Below, one piece after another: positions 34,971 to 44,724 of a stretch of 64,000 nt of DNA; positions within the stretch are counted from its first letter, which is position 1; each line of letters begins with the position of its first letter. The notes under the pieces were generated by a model, which worked only from the letters and a program-made list of their open reading frames with translations, searched no databases and had not been told where the DNA came from. The stretch comes from Chloroflexaceae bacterium (lineage in GTDB: Bacteria; Chloroflexota; Chloroflexia; Chloroflexales; Chloroflexaceae). The DNA lies in NCBI GenBank assembly GCA_025057155.1, contig JANWYD010000011.1, positions 124,001 to 188,000 on the forward strand. Direction: 5' to 3'. Made by a program: the position numbers and the translations under genes.

Positions 34971-35444
34971 ATGAGCGATTATGCCACCCCGGTTCTCGCC
35001 CCTCAAGAAGGGCGACACAGCGACCCCTCCGCCAGCCTGATCGTGCGGGCCGGCGTTGAATTATACGCCCTGCCTGGCGCCTGTGTGCGTGAAGTGACCC
35101 GCTGGCGCGCGCCAACTCCGGTTCCCGGCGCGCCAGCGGTGATCCCCGGCATTATCAACCAGCGGGGTAGTATCTTGCCAGTCGTTGATCTGCGGATCGC
35201 CCTGGGTCTCCCTGCCGGCGCTCCCGAACGCTCGACCCGCTTCGTGGTTCTGCATCACGAGACGGCGGCCCTCGCCTTGCTCGTGGACGCCGTGCTCGAC
35301 CTGGCGCTTCTCGACGACGCTACGTTCGAGCCGCCGCCCGCGGGTCAGGCGCGTCTCCTTGGGGCCGTGAGCCGTTACGAGCAGCATCCCCTGGGAGTGA
35401 TTGACCCCGCCGCACTGGTCGCCGCCGTGCAGGAGGGGCTGTAG
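34971..35444 (+). CDS. cheW: CheW adaptor protein
   Basis: A 157-residue CheW-domain protein (about 20-155) that bridges CheA and the receptor. Family segments are SLIVRAGVELYALPGACVREVTRW, VIPGIINQRGSILPVVDLRIALGL and RFVVLHHETAALALLVDAV. The ATG at 34971 is used. A longer in-frame reading back to 34800 adds about 57 residues of non-CheW sequence across the promoter and is rejected. First gene of the cluster. Confidence 0.9.
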   Translation: MSDYATPVLAPQEGRHSDPSASLIVRAGVELYALPGACVREVTRWRAPTPVPGAPAVIPGIINQRGSILPVVDLRIALGLPAGAPERSTRFVVLHHETAALALLVDAVLDLALLDDATFEPPPAGQARLLGAVSRYEQHPLGVIDPAALVAAVQEGL

Positions 35445-35526
35445 GGCGATTTGGGATTTCGGATTTCGGCGTTCCGGTGGGACCGGGCATGATGGGCGTG
35501 CAGATATGCTACAGGGATCAGCATCC

Positions 35527-35940
35527 ATGACCGGTGCGGTTGCTCCTACCCTGGCCTTTGAGGTGCGAACGGCCTGCCGTCGCTACTTTGTGCCTCGCGG
35601 TCACGTAGATCAGTTAGGGTTTGCTCCGCCGCCTGATGCCCTTGTGGCCCTTGAGCGCCCGCTGCTGGCCCGCGACCTCGGGCCGTTGCTCGATCCCGAA
35701 GACGGCGGCGCGCCCGGGCGGCAGGCCCTCGCTGTGCTGCTGCGCCGCCGCACCGTCGTGCTGCGGGTGCAACGCATCGAGAGCCTGGAGAGCGTCATCG
35801 TGCATCCTCTGGCGCCGCTGCTGCGACGGCGGCTGCGCGCGCCGTGGGTTCTTGGCGCCGTTATCAGGGATGACCAACCGGTGCTGGTGCTCGATGTTCG
35901 CCGTATCGCCACCGATCTCGCCCTTGGCGCCATTGCATGA
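35527..35940 (+). CDS. Divergent CheW-like protein
   Basis: A 137-residue protein with a CheW-like beta fold: LAFEVRTACRRYFVPRGHVDQLGF at the start and LRRRLRAPWVLGAVIRDDQPVLVLDVRRIA at the end. The central PGRQALAVLLRRRTVVLRVQRIES corresponds to the 'vvv...g..vgl.vD.v' strand. It is shorter and less conserved than the CheW before it. ATG 35527 has AGGGATC upstream. The MCP gene begins 9 bp after it. Confidence 0.75.
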   Translation: MTGAVAPTLAFEVRTACRRYFVPRGHVDQLGFAPPPDALVALERPLLARDLGPLLDPEDGGAPGRQALAVLLRRRTVVLRVQRIESLESVIVHPLAPLLRRRLRAPWVLGAVIRDDQPVLVLDVRRIATDLALGAIA

Positions 35941-35949
35941 GGAACGTGT

Positions 35950-37425
35950 ATGCAGCAGTCAGTTGAACGTGTCGTGGGCGCCTTCCCCGAACCATCCCTC
36001 CTCCGCGATAACCTGGGGGTGATGCGCCTGCTGATTGCCGGCGGCATCGTGGTGGTTGGTCTCTTCTGGGCGGTGACCATCGGCCTCTGGCTGTTCCAGA
36101 GCGTTGGCGGCGTTGTCAGCGTTGTGGCATCGCTGATCGCCGTCCTGGCGCTCCTGCTGTACCTGGGGGCCTATTACCTGCTCCGGCGCGGGCAAACCCT
36201 TGCCAGCCGGCGGGTGGTCTGCTTCGGGATGCTCCTCGGGGCCGCCTTTGCAGTCTTCTTGCTTGGAGGCGCCACCGGCCCACTGGCGATGCTCTTCTTC
36301 ATTCCGATCATCAGCGCCGGCTTGCTGGGCCATGGCCGCGATGGTCTGCATATTGCCGCTGGCGCCATTCTGATCTACGCACTCATGTTCGGGGGGCAAT
36401 CGGGCGGATGGTACCGTCCCATCCTGCTGCCAGACTGGGTGTACCTTGTGAACTTCATCATCACCGCGGTGTTTCTGGCCGTGGTCGCCTGGCTGAGCGG
36501 GCGCGATCTCTTGCAGGTGGTGGCCCAGTCGCAGGAACGGGCCGAAGAGTTGCTGCACAAGACCGAGCAACTGATCGAAAAGAATATCCAGCAGGTTGAA
36601 CTGGGCAGCGAACTGGCCGCTGCCGCTCAGGAATTGCAGGTGGCCTCGCAGCAGCAGGCCAGTGGCGCGACCGAGCAGGCCAGCGCCGTGGCGCAGGTCT
36701 CAAGCACTATCGAGGAACTGGGCAGCACCGCGCGGCAGATCGCCCAGGCCGCCGAACAGGTCGCCCAGGCCGCCCAGCAAACGCTGGAGAACCTGAGCAG
36801 CGGCCAGGACGCGGTGGACGAGAGCATTCACGCCATGGAGCGCATCCGCGGGCGCGTTTCCGACGTGACCAGCCGTGTGCTGAGCCTCGGCGAGCGTTCG
36901 CAGCAGATCGGCGAGATTATTGACCTGATTGACGACATCTCCGACGAAACCCACCTGCTGGCGCTCAACGCTGCCATTGAAGCCGCCGGCGCCGGCGAGC
37001 ACGGCCGCCGCTTCGCCGTGGTGGCCGCCGAGGTCAAGAGCCTGGCCAACCGCACCCTGGCCGCCGCCAAGGAGGTCAAGGGGGTCATCGCTGAGATCCG
37101 TCAGGCCACCTCCGCGGCGGTGCTGGCCGCCGAAGAGGGCAGCAAAGAGGTTGAGCGCGGCGTGGAACTGGCCCATCGCGCCGGGCAGATAATGGATAAC
37201 ATCGTGATGATGGCCGAACGCACCGCCCAGAGCGCCGCCGAGATCGGCCTGGCTACCGCCCAGCAGCAGAGCGCCAGCGAACAGGTGGTGGAGACCATGC
37301 GCGAAATCGCCGAGGTGGCCCGCCAGACGGCCCTCGGCTCGCGCCAGATGGCCGAGTCGGCCGCCACGCTGACCGCCATCGCCGATCGCCTGCACGGTAT
37401 TGCGTTTGAGAAGGGCGAGCCGTAG
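35950..37425 (+). CDS. Methyl-accepting chemotaxis protein
   Basis: A 491-residue receptor. The N-terminal membrane region has about six helices (about 25-190) and no large periplasmic domain, so it probably senses a membrane or internal signal. The cytoplasmic signalling domain (about 215-485) is a long coiled coil with the hairpin tip [39 protein letters not shown]. Gln/Glu pairs along the coil are potential methylation sites for CheR/CheB. No HAMP is evident. Confidence 0.93.
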   Translation: MQQSVERVVGAFPEPSLLRDNLGVMRLLIAGGIVVVGLFWAVTIGLWLFQSVGGVVSVVASLIAVLALLLYLGAYYLLRRGQTLASRRVVCFGMLLGAAFAVFLLGGATGPLAMLFFIPIISAGLLGHGRDGLHIAAGAILIYALMFGGQSGGWYRPILLPDWVYLVNFIITAVFLAVVAWLSGRDLLQVVAQSQERAEELLHKTEQLIEKNIQQVELGSELAAAAQELQVASQQQASGATEQASAVAQVSSTIEELGSTARQIAQAAEQVAQAAQQTLENLSSGQDAVDESIHAMERIRGRVSDVTSRVLSLGERSQQIGEIIDLIDDISDETHLLALNAAIEAAGAGEHGRRFAVVAAEVKSLANRTLAAAKEVKGVIAEIRQATSAAVLAAEEGSKEVERGVELAHRAGQIMDNIVMMAERTAQSAAEIGLATAQQQSASEQVVETMREIAEVARQTALGSRQMAESAATLTAIADRLHGIAFEKGEP

Positions 37426-37487
37426 GGTGGATTGCAGATGTGTCCGGGGAGCGGCCCCTGCCGCCCGCTATGTCCTGTGAGAGATGC

Positions 37488-39710
37488 ATGGACCTCGCCG
37501 CCTTCCACCAGCAGTTTCGCGAAGAAGCTGTCGAAAATGTCCGGGTTTTACAGGACGGCCTGCTTGCCCTTGAGACGGAAACCGATGCAGGTGCTCGGCG
37601 GGCGACGGTGGACCGCATCTTCCGCGCCATGCATACGATCAAAGGCTCGGCCCGCGTGCTGGGGTTCGAGCCGATCGGCCGGCTGGCCCATGCGCTCGAG
37701 AATCTGCTGGGCGAGTTGCGCCAGGACCGGCGCGCGTTTGATCGGCCCCTTGCCGACGCGCTGCTGCGCGGCGGCGACGCCATTCTCGCGCTGAGTGACG
37801 CTGCGGTGGCGGGGCGCGCCCCCTCGCTGAACGTGGAGGCGCTGATCGCCAGCCTGCCGCCGCCTTCCGGGGGCCCGGTTTCCGCTCCCGGCTCTACGGC
37901 CCCTCCTGCCTCTACGCCTGCCGCTGATCCGGCCTCCAACGTCCCGCCGGTCGCTCCCGCTCCGCCGGCCCGAGCTGCACGCCAGACGGTGCGCGTTCGC
38001 GTTGACCGGCTCGACCGCATGCTCAACCTCGCCGGGGAGCTGGTCGTGAGCCAGCAAATGCTGGCCGATTATGCCGACGAACTGCGCGCTCTGCACGCGG
38101 CGGTTGAGCGCCAGCTACGGGCCCTGAACCAGCTCGAAGCCGAACTGGCGCGCCTGCGCTTCTCGCCGATGCAACGGCAGGCGCTCGACCGATCCCTGGC
38201 GGCGGCGCGCGAAGCGGGCGCCCAGGCCTCCTTGCTCGCGCAACGGCAGACCGAGCGGTTCAGCCGGCATGCCAGCCAGCACGAGATGCTGGTGCGTGAT
38301 ATCGAACAGGAAGTGATGGCGGCGCGCCTGCTGCCGATTGCCACGGTCTTCGGCAGTCTGCCGCGGGCTGTGCGCGACCTGGCTCAGGCCACCGGCAAGC
38401 AGGTGCGTCTCTCGCTGTATGGCGAGACAGTAGAACTGGATCGCAAAGTGCTCGAAGCCATTGCCGACCCGCTGCTGCACCTGGTGCGTAACGCAGTGGA
38501 CCACGGCATCGAAACGCCTGAGGAGCGCCAGGCTGCCGGCAAAGCGCCACAGGGCCGCCTGACGATACGCGCCGAGGCGGCCAGCAGCGAGGTGCACGTC
38601 GTCGTGAGCGACGATGGGCGTGGGATTGACCCCCAACTGCTACGCGAACACGCGGTGCGCCGGGGTGTCGTCACCGCCGAGAGCGCAGCGCGTCTGCCTG
38701 ATCACGAGGCCCTGGAGTTGATCTTTGCCCCTGGCTTTTCAACCGCCAGCGTCATTACCGACATCTCCGGACGCGGAGTGGGCATGGATGTGGTGCGCCA
38801 GAATCTGGCTGAACTGGGCGGGCGGGTGGAGGTTGAGTCACACCCCGGCAAGGGTACGAGCGTCACGCTCATTCTCCCTCTTACGCTGGTTACCACGCAC
38901 GTGTTGCTGGTGCGAGTAGGGCGCGATACATTCGCCCTGCCGGCCAGCGCCTGCCGTGGCGCCATCTGGGTGGATCGGCAGCAGGTGCGCTCCCTTGAGG
39001 GCCAGCCTATCCTCGAGCATGAAGGGCGCATGGTGGCGGTCCTCCAGCTTGCCCATCTTCTTGGCATAGAGTCTCCAGCAACAGTCCCCGGCAACGGGCG
39101 CACGCCCGCGGTGCTGACCGGGGGTGCGCAGCGACCGGTAGCGCTGCTGGTAGACGAATTGCTCGACGAGCGCGAGGTGGTGATCAAACCCCTGGGGACG
39201 CTGCTGGCACCGCAACGGCGCTTCAGCGGGGCCGTGCAACTCGGCGATGGCAACCTGGTCTTGCTGCTCAACCTGGCGCATTTGATGCAACCGGGCCGCA
39301 ACATCGCCCTCGACACGTCCACGGTGACACGCCGCGCGCGACGACTGCTTGTCGCCGACGACTCGTTTGCCACCCGGGAGTTGATCCGCAGCATGTTGCA
39401 GTCCGCTGGCTACGACGTGGTTGTGGCCGTTGATGGCATGGATGCCCTGGAAGCGCTGCGGAGCGAGCCGATTGACCTGGTGGTGAGCGACATCGAGATG
39501 CCGCGCCTCAACGGCTTCGAACTGGTCACGCGCATCCGCGCTGAACCCCGCTTCCATCACCTGCCGGTCGTACTGGTCACCAGCCTGGCCTCTGAGGAGC
39601 ATCGCCGGCGCGGGCTGGAAGTCGGCGCACAGGCGTACATCGTCAAAAGCCAGTTCGACCAGCAGAGCCTGCTGGAAGTCGTGCGGCGGCTTCTCGGCGA
39701 CGGACGGTAG
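37488..39710 (+). CDS. cheA: CheA-type hybrid kinase with C-terminal receiver
   Basis: A 740-residue histidine kinase. An Hpt domain has phosphoacceptor H49 (AMHTIKGSAR), followed by a proline-rich linker (about 120-160) and a dimerisation/helical region (about 165-300). The ATPase has N-box HLVRNAVDHGIE (331-342), G1 DDGRG (375-379) and GRGVGMDVV. A CheW domain is about 465-605 and a receiver about 618-738 with phospho-Asp D668 (SDIEMP). There is no P2 CheY-binding domain, and the receiver fusion is typical of type IV pilus or non-flagellar systems. ATG 37488 is chosen because the Hpt helix begins there and GAGAG precedes it. ATG 37470 and GTG 37440 are in frame. Confidence 0.93.
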   Translation: MDLAAFHQQFREEAVENVRVLQDGLLALETETDAGARRATVDRIFRAMHTIKGSARVLGFEPIGRLAHALENLLGELRQDRRAFDRPLADALLRGGDAILALSDAAVAGRAPSLNVEALIASLPPPSGGPVSAPGSTAPPASTPAADPASNVPPVAPAPPARAARQTVRVRVDRLDRMLNLAGELVVSQQMLADYADELRALHAAVERQLRALNQLEAELARLRFSPMQRQALDRSLAAAREAGAQASLLAQRQTERFSRHASQHEMLVRDIEQEVMAARLLPIATVFGSLPRAVRDLAQATGKQVRLSLYGETVELDRKVLEAIADPLLHLVRNAVDHGIETPEERQAAGKAPQGRLTIRAEAASSEVHVVVSDDGRGIDPQLLREHAVRRGVVTAESAARLPDHEALELIFAPGFSTASVITDISGRGVGMDVVRQNLAELGGRVEVESHPGKGTSVTLILPLTLVTTHVLLVRVGRDTFALPASACRGAIWVDRQQVRSLEGQPILEHEGRMVAVLQLAHLLGIESPATVPGNGRTPAVLTGGAQRPVALLVDELLDEREVVIKPLGTLLAPQRRFSGAVQLGDGNLVLLLNLAHLMQPGRNIALDTSTVTRRARRLLVADDSFATRELIRSMLQSAGYDVVVAVDGMDALEALRSEPIDLVVSDIEMPRLNGFELVTRIRAEPRFHHLPVVLVTSLASEEHRRRGLEVGAQAYIVKSQFDQQSLLEVVRRLLGDGR

Positions 39711-39790
39711 GTTTGCCGTTACACTCAGGCGGTATGCTGGAAGCGACACGGGCCGGGGAACAGATTGCGATCTGTCCTCCTGTCCAGCCG

Positions 39791-39805
39791 GCGCCTCGGA
39801 GGCGC
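39791..39805. terminator. Short hairpin after cheA
   Basis: GCGCCT and AGGCGC around CGG, 80 bp after the stop. There is no U-tract. Confidence 0.3.
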
Positions 39806-39981
39806 TGGAAGCCTCGCATCGGGCGAGGGCGACAGTCCAGATCGTCCAGATCCCTCTGACCGATGCAAGGGTGTCTCTCGACAGGGCCTTTGCCGGCTCA
39901 CACTCTCCCCGTGCGAAACAGGCGTTCTGGCCTTTGAACACGGCATCTGTTGTCTGCCCTACACCTGGCAGTTCATTGGTA

Positions 39982-40131
39982 GTCTGTGAACGAAGTTTTT
40001 CGCTCAACCCCCACTCCCGCCCCAACCCTCCTCCGCCGGGAGGGCGCCCGGCTCCTCCCCCCAACGGGAGGAGGCTGGAAGCGGGGCAAAAAAGCAAGAA
40101 AACGCACTTCACAGACTGATTGGTCTGTGAA
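39982..40131. repeat. MITE-like inverted-repeat element in the cheA-cheY gap
   Basis: GTCTGTGAA at 39982-39990 and its complement TTCACAGAC at 40108-40116 bound about 135 bp. T-rich and C-rich stretches follow each end in mirrored order. A further direct GTCTGTGAA at 40123-40131, preceded by ATTG as at the left end, looks like a flanking duplication. It contains no ORF of note. It occupies the otherwise empty gap 39711-40297. Confidence 0.4.
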
Positions 40132-40297
40132 CCGTGGTTGCTGGATCTTTGCCGCAGAGGGCGAAGAAGGCTGCGGAGTCTGGCGGAGGGCGCGATCTAC
40201 GGCTGAGGCGCCTCTGGATGCCAGCGGCTGAGGTATATCAGCAAACTGATTACGCCAGTATGGCGGATATCAATATGGCTGAGATTGCGAGGCGGTA

Positions 40298-40660
40298 ATG
40301 GCAGCGAAGATCCTGGTGGTTGACGATAGCCGGCTCGTAACCGATATCGTGAAGCTTCGATTGGAAATGTGCGGCTACGAGGTCGTTCTGGCCCATAGCG
40401 GCGAGGAGGCCCTCGCACGCATTGCGGAAGAGGCGCCCGATCTCCTGGTGCTCGATGTGCAAATGCCGGGCATTGACGGCTACGAAGTCTGCCGCCGGCT
40501 GCGGGACGATCCACGCTTTGATGCCTTGCGCATCATTATGCTTACTTCGACCGACGACAAACACGCTGCGTTCGAAGCAGGGGTGGATGACTATCTCAAC
40601 AAAGACATAGACCTGCTGAACTTGCCGAACCGCGTGAAGCTGGTGCTTGAAATGTTATAA
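40298..40660 (+). CDS. CheY-type single-domain response regulator
   Basis: A 120-residue receiver domain with acid pocket D9/D10, phospho-Asp D53 (VLDVQMPGIDG), T83 and K102. The loop after the lysine reads NKDID rather than the usual TKPF, so the conserved cis-proline is missing. It follows the MITE-like gap and is 8 bp before cheB, with which it is probably co-transcribed. GAGGCGG precedes the ATG. Confidence 0.92.
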   Translation: MAAKILVVDDSRLVTDIVKLRLEMCGYEVVLAHSGEEALARIAEEAPDLLVLDVQMPGIDGYEVCRRLRDDPRFDALRIIMLTSTDDKHAAFEAGVDDYLNKDIDLLNLPNRVKLVLEML

Positions 40661-40668
40661 ACTGAGCT

Positions 40669-41802
40669 ATGGGCGACTCATTGCGCATTCTCATCGTTGA
40701 TGACTCGCCTCTGATGCGGAGCCTGCTGCGCCAGTTGCTGGAGTGGGATTCGGAGATACAGGTGGTCGGCGAAGCTGGCGATGGACAGCAGGGCCTGGCG
40801 CTGGTAGCCGAACTCAAGCCCGATCTGGTGATCCTGGATGTGCAGATGCCGGTGATGGACGGCCTGGAGACGACGCGGCAGATTATGGCCTATCATCCGA
40901 CGCCGATCCTGGTGTTCACCGGGACGATGTCCAACCGAGAAGTTGACATAACCTTTGAGATGCTTGGCGCCGGCGCTCTCGATGTAATGGAGAAGCCGGC
41001 GCTCGCTGATCCGGCGGCGCTGGAACTGGCGCGGCGGTCGCTGGTGCGTAAGATCCGGCTGCTCTCGCGGGTGCGTGTAGTGACGCATCTGCGGGGCCGA
41101 CGCACTCGCGGGCAGCAACGATTGGCAAGCGACCCTCCGGCAGGGCCGTCGCCGGTGTGCTTCCCCGGGCGGCAGGAGCCGTCACTGGCGCTGGAAGCGC
41201 AACCCGGACTGTGTCCGGTAGTCGTGATCGGGGCCTCTACCGGAGGGCCGCGGGTGGTGCGGCAGATCCTTACTGCCCTGCCAGCCGACTTTCCCGCCGC
41301 AATCATCGTTGTGCAGCACATTGCCGACGGCTTCAGCGCGGGCATGGTCGAGTGGCTGGCGCAGAGCGTGCCGCTACAGGTGACGCTGGCGACCGAAGGC
41401 ATGCCCATTCGCCCCGGTCACGTGCTGGTCGCGCCGGATCGCTACGATCTGCTGGTGCAGCCGAATGGCACGATCCACCTGAGCGGACTGCCGCTGCTTA
41501 TCCAGCGCCCTGCGATTGACATCGTGATGCAATCGGTGGCCGCGGTCTGCGCGAAGCAGGCCGTGGGGGTTTTGCTCACGGGCATGGGGCGAGATGGGGC
41601 GATTGGAATGCTGGCCATTCGCCGGGCAGGGGGATACGCCATTGCGCAGGACGGCGCCTCGTGCGCCATCTTTGGCATGCCGCGGGCGGCGATCGAACTG
41701 GGGGCCGCCGACATTGTGCTGCCGCCGCAGCAGATCGCCGCGGCTCTCTGCCAGCGCCTGGCCGCAGGACCCTATGCCCGGCGCCCTTCACGTGGCAGTT
41801 GA
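40669..41802 (+). CDS. cheB: Protein-glutamate methylesterase CheB
   Basis: A 377-residue receptor demethylase/deamidase. The receiver (about 4-120) has D57. The catalytic domain (about 182-370) has the triad S190 (GASTGG), H217 (VQHIAD) and D309 (GMGRDGA). The Arg-rich linker is about 120-180. It resets the MCP methylation state opposite CheR. Confidence 0.95.
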   Translation: MGDSLRILIVDDSPLMRSLLRQLLEWDSEIQVVGEAGDGQQGLALVAELKPDLVILDVQMPVMDGLETTRQIMAYHPTPILVFTGTMSNREVDITFEMLGAGALDVMEKPALADPAALELARRSLVRKIRLLSRVRVVTHLRGRRTRGQQRLASDPPAGPSPVCFPGRQEPSLALEAQPGLCPVVVIGASTGGPRVVRQILTALPADFPAAIIVVQHIADGFSAGMVEWLAQSVPLQVTLATEGMPIRPGHVLVAPDRYDLLVQPNGTIHLSGLPLLIQRPAIDIVMQSVAAVCAKQAVGVLLTGMGRDGAIGMLAIRRAGGYAIAQDGASCAIFGMPRAAIELGAADIVLPPQQIAAALCQRLAAGPYARRPSRGS

Positions 41803-41846
41803 AGCGGATGTGTCCTCCTGATGCATCGGCACGACTGAAGAGAGCT

Positions 41847-43292
41847 ATGACTACCTGGCTGCCTGCCAAACAGGCGCTGGCCGCTCACCATCTTGCCGCG
41901 TTGCGTGACCTGGTGGCCGACTACTGCGGGGTTTATCTTGATGATTCGCGTCTGGCGGCGCTCGAGACGGCGGCCCGGCGCCGGGCGGAGTTCCTTGGGC
42001 AGTCACCGCTGATCTACGTAACCGCCCTGCGCACCCGCCGTGATCCGCTGGAACTCCAGCAGCTCGCCGAACTGTTGCTCAACCACGAGACACAGTTCTT
42101 TCGCAACCGGCCGCATATGGATGCGCTCCGTGCCGAGGTGTTGCCCGCGCTGCACCAGCGCCTGCCGCCGGGCCTGCCACTGCGCATCTGGAGCGCCGGG
42201 TGCAGCACGGGCGAGGAAGCCTACTCCATCGCCATCGTGGCCCTGGAGGCGCTGGGCGATCCGCCGCCGCGACCGATCGAGATCTGGGCCACCGACCTGA
42301 GCGCGTCGGCGCTGGCCAGGGCGCGGGCGGGGGTCTACCGTGGTCGCACCCTGGCTAATCTGTCGGTGCAACAACGGTCGCGCTTCTTCGAGCGGCGTGG
42401 CGATGCACTGGCCATCGGGCCGGCAGCGCGGCGACTGGTGCGCTTCGAGCAATTTAACCTGCTCGATCCCGTTCCTCCACAGGCCCATGGCACGCACGTG
42501 ATCTTCTGCCAGAATGTGACCATTTACTTCCAGGTCCGCACCTGCCGGGCGCTGATGGAGCGGTTTTACCGGGCGCTCGACGAGGGCGGAACGCTGTTCC
42601 TGGGATTCTCGGAAACGTTGTGGAACATCTTTGATCGCTTTCGCTGGCGCGAGGTGGCGGGAACCTACGTGTACGTAAAGGAGTCTGAGCGTCACGAACC
42701 CGTTCGCAGTGTTCCCGGGCCTAGCAGTGACGCCGCCCCCTGGCCAGTCGCACGCCAGCGGGCGGTAAAAGCGGTGCGCCCCAGCGGGGCCGAGGTCACT
42801 GCGCGGGGGCGCGCGCTCCTTGCCGCTGGCGACGCTCAATCGGCGCTGGAGCTTTTTGCGGAGGCGCCGCCGTCCGACCGGTACGCTCCACAGATTCTGG
42901 CCCTGGCTGCGCGCGCCCACGCTGATCGCGGCGATCTCGATCTGGCCGCCGCCGAGGCCCACCGCGCCCTGGAACTCGACCCGCTGACCACCGAGGCGCA
43001 TATCTTGATCGGTCTGATCTATGCGCGGCAGGGGCAGCACATCGCGGCGATAGAGCAGTTGGAACGGGCGCGCTACCTGGATGGCGACTCACCGGTGATC
43101 GCCTTTCATCTGGCCGAAAGTTATCGCCAGGCGGGGCGTCTGGAGAGCGCACTGCGCGAGTATCGCAGCGCGCTGAAACATCTGGCTGCACTTCCGCCCG
43201 ATCAGTTGATTGATGGAGTCGCCTCAGGATGGTTGACCGAAACCTGCCGGCGCTACGAGGCCTTGTTGAACGATGCAAGCCGTCGCGGATAG
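41847..43292 (+). CDS. cheR: CheR methyltransferase with TPR tail
   Basis: A 481-residue S-adenosylmethionine-dependent methyltransferase that methylates receptor glutamates. The N-terminal helical domain is about 10-75 and includes LLLNHETQFFRN. The SAM-binding domain is about 85-270 with IWSAGCSTGEEAYSIAI and IWATDLSASAL. The conserved FCRNVLIYF is FCQNVTIYF here. After a linker (about 280-320), tetratricopeptide repeats (about 325-450) provide a protein-docking tail. ATG 41847 has GAAGAGAG upstream. Confidence 0.93.
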   Translation: MTTWLPAKQALAAHHLAALRDLVADYCGVYLDDSRLAALETAARRRAEFLGQSPLIYVTALRTRRDPLELQQLAELLLNHETQFFRNRPHMDALRAEVLPALHQRLPPGLPLRIWSAGCSTGEEAYSIAIVALEALGDPPPRPIEIWATDLSASALARARAGVYRGRTLANLSVQQRSRFFERRGDALAIGPAARRLVRFEQFNLLDPVPPQAHGTHVIFCQNVTIYFQVRTCRALMERFYRALDEGGTLFLGFSETLWNIFDRFRWREVAGTYVYVKESERHEPVRSVPGPSSDAAPWPVARQRAVKAVRPSGAEVTARGRALLAAGDAQSALELFAEAPPSDRYAPQILALAARAHADRGDLDLAAAEAHRALELDPLTTEAHILIGLIYARQGQHIAAIEQLERARYLDGDSPVIAFHLAESYRQAGRLESALREYRSALKHLAALPPDQLIDGVASGWLTETCRRYEALLNDASRRG

Positions 43293-43321
43293 AATTGAAG
43301 CGGCTCAGCGTACAGGGAACT

Positions 43322-44431
43322 ATGCCTAAACTCGTTGCAGGGCGCCAGATGAGCTGTCGTGTACCGACACTCCTGGGGCACCAGGGAGGTGTGCCGCGCC
43401 GCCGTCCGCACCGCACTTTCGCGGAGCAGCAGACGAACGCCTCCTTGTCAGCCCTTACCGCCGAGCAGCAGCGCCGCGCTGCCGAGCTCGAACAGGAGTT
43501 GCAACTCGCCCGTGACCTGCAACAGGGCCTGCTTCTGGAAGCCGCTCCACGGCTGCGCGGGTGGGAGGTGGCCGCCGTCTCGCTGCCCGCCCGCGAGCTG
43601 GGTGGCGATCTGTACGACTTCTTACGCCTGGACGGGCAAACCCAGGGGATCATGATCGGCGATGTGAGCGGCAAGGGGCTGGCGGCAGCGCTGCGAATGG
43701 CCGTGGCGCGCACCGTCTTTCGCCACGAGGCCCGCCGGGGCGAGGCGCCGGGGGAGACCCTGGCGGCGGTCAACCGAGGCGTGCTGAGCGAGATCCCGCA
43801 GGGGATGGTGACGATGCTGTATGCCCGGCTCGACACTGCCCAGGGGCTGTTGCAGGTGGCCAATGCCGGGCACACCTTCCCGCTGATCGTCAACGGCCAG
43901 GTGCAAGAACTGGAACTCTCTGGCCTGCCTCTGGGGGTGGATCCCGACAGCGAATATGCCGAGGCCCGAGTCGCCCTGCGCCCCGGCGACAGCGTGGTTT
44001 TGTACACCGATGGTCTGCCGGAAGCCGAAAACCGCAGCGGGGCGCTCTTCAGCTTCGAGCGACTGCAGAAGCTGATTGAAGAGCATCGCTGCCTGAAGCC
44101 TCGGGCGCTGGTTGCGAGGCTGCTGCACGAACTGCGGGCCTGGAGCGAAGGCGCGCAAAGCGACGATGTCACTATCGTCGTCTTGCGGCGCCGTTGCAGC
44201 CGTCTGGGCGACGAATTGCGGAGCGTTATGACCGAAGTGCTGGACAATGAACGGGCCGACGGCTTCTGGGCGGAAGCCCTGGGACTGGTGGGCGCCGCGC
44301 ATGCCGATGACGCCGAGACCTGGATCGCCGTTTTGCCAGAGGTGCTCAAGCTCGCCCAGAGCCATTACGGGCGCGGACTGGCCCGCGAATTGCACCAGCA
44401 ACTGCGCATCGCTGCCGAGGATTATCGCTGA
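43322..44431 (+). CDS. RsbU/SpoIIE-type PP2C phosphatase
   Basis: A 369-residue protein. An N-terminal coiled coil (about 40-70, AEQQRRAAELEQELQLARDL) leads to a PP2C-like phosphatase (about 75-295) with metal-binding acids in ELGGDLYDF, GDVSGKG and QSDDVT. The C-terminal helical domain (about 300-369) has no clear family. In partner-switching systems this enzyme dephosphorylates the STAS antagonist (46872-47198), freeing it to bind the RsbW-type kinase. It follows cheR by 29 bp. Confidence 0.9.
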   Translation: MPKLVAGRQMSCRVPTLLGHQGGVPRRRPHRTFAEQQTNASLSALTAEQQRRAAELEQELQLARDLQQGLLLEAAPRLRGWEVAAVSLPARELGGDLYDFLRLDGQTQGIMIGDVSGKGLAAALRMAVARTVFRHEARRGEAPGETLAAVNRGVLSEIPQGMVTMLYARLDTAQGLLQVANAGHTFPLIVNGQVQELELSGLPLGVDPDSEYAEARVALRPGDSVVLYTDGLPEAENRSGALFSFERLQKLIEEHRCLKPRALVARLLHELRAWSEGAQSDDVTIVVLRRRCSRLGDELRSVMTEVLDNERADGFWAEALGLVGAAHADDAETWIAVLPEVLKLAQSHYGRGLARELHQQLRIAAEDYR

Positions 44432-44546
44432 TCAAGCAGGCGATTCGCTCGTCGCCTTACATTAAAGAAAGTTAAAGAAGGCTGCGAACGGGTTCGCAGG
44501 TCATGCGCCGCTTGCGCGACGTTATCCCCTCTCCAACTCTCTACTG

Positions 44547-44567
44547 GCGGCGGGCGCAGCCCGCCGC
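44547..44567. terminator. Perfect 9-bp hairpin after the phosphatase gene
   Basis: GCGGCGGGC and GCCCGCCGC around GCA. It ends the che/phosphatase unit. Confidence 0.45.
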
Positions 44568-44658
44568 GCTTCTCTCGAACGGCAACGTCCAGGGCCGCCC
44601 GGCGAAACCAGGCCGAATTGACAAAACAACCAGACCAGGATCGCGGTCGTGTTATGCC

Positions 44659-44683
44659 GCCGTCAACGACGGCATGGTATAGT
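44659..44683 (+). promoter_or_regulatory. -10 with upstream dyad before the TPR gene
   Basis: TATAGT at 44678-44683, preceded by GCCGTC-AAC-GACGGC (44659-44673) where a -35 would be. The dyad could be an activator or repressor site. Confidence 0.4.
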
Positions 44684-44724
44684 GAAAGAACCGCGACTGC
44701 GGGCCGGCTTGCGCAGAGGGTGCG

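Noticed and set aside
38838-40112. Minus-strand ORF of 424 codons over the end of cheA and the following gap
   Set aside because: The half over cheA mirrors its CheW and receiver domains; no family features of its own.
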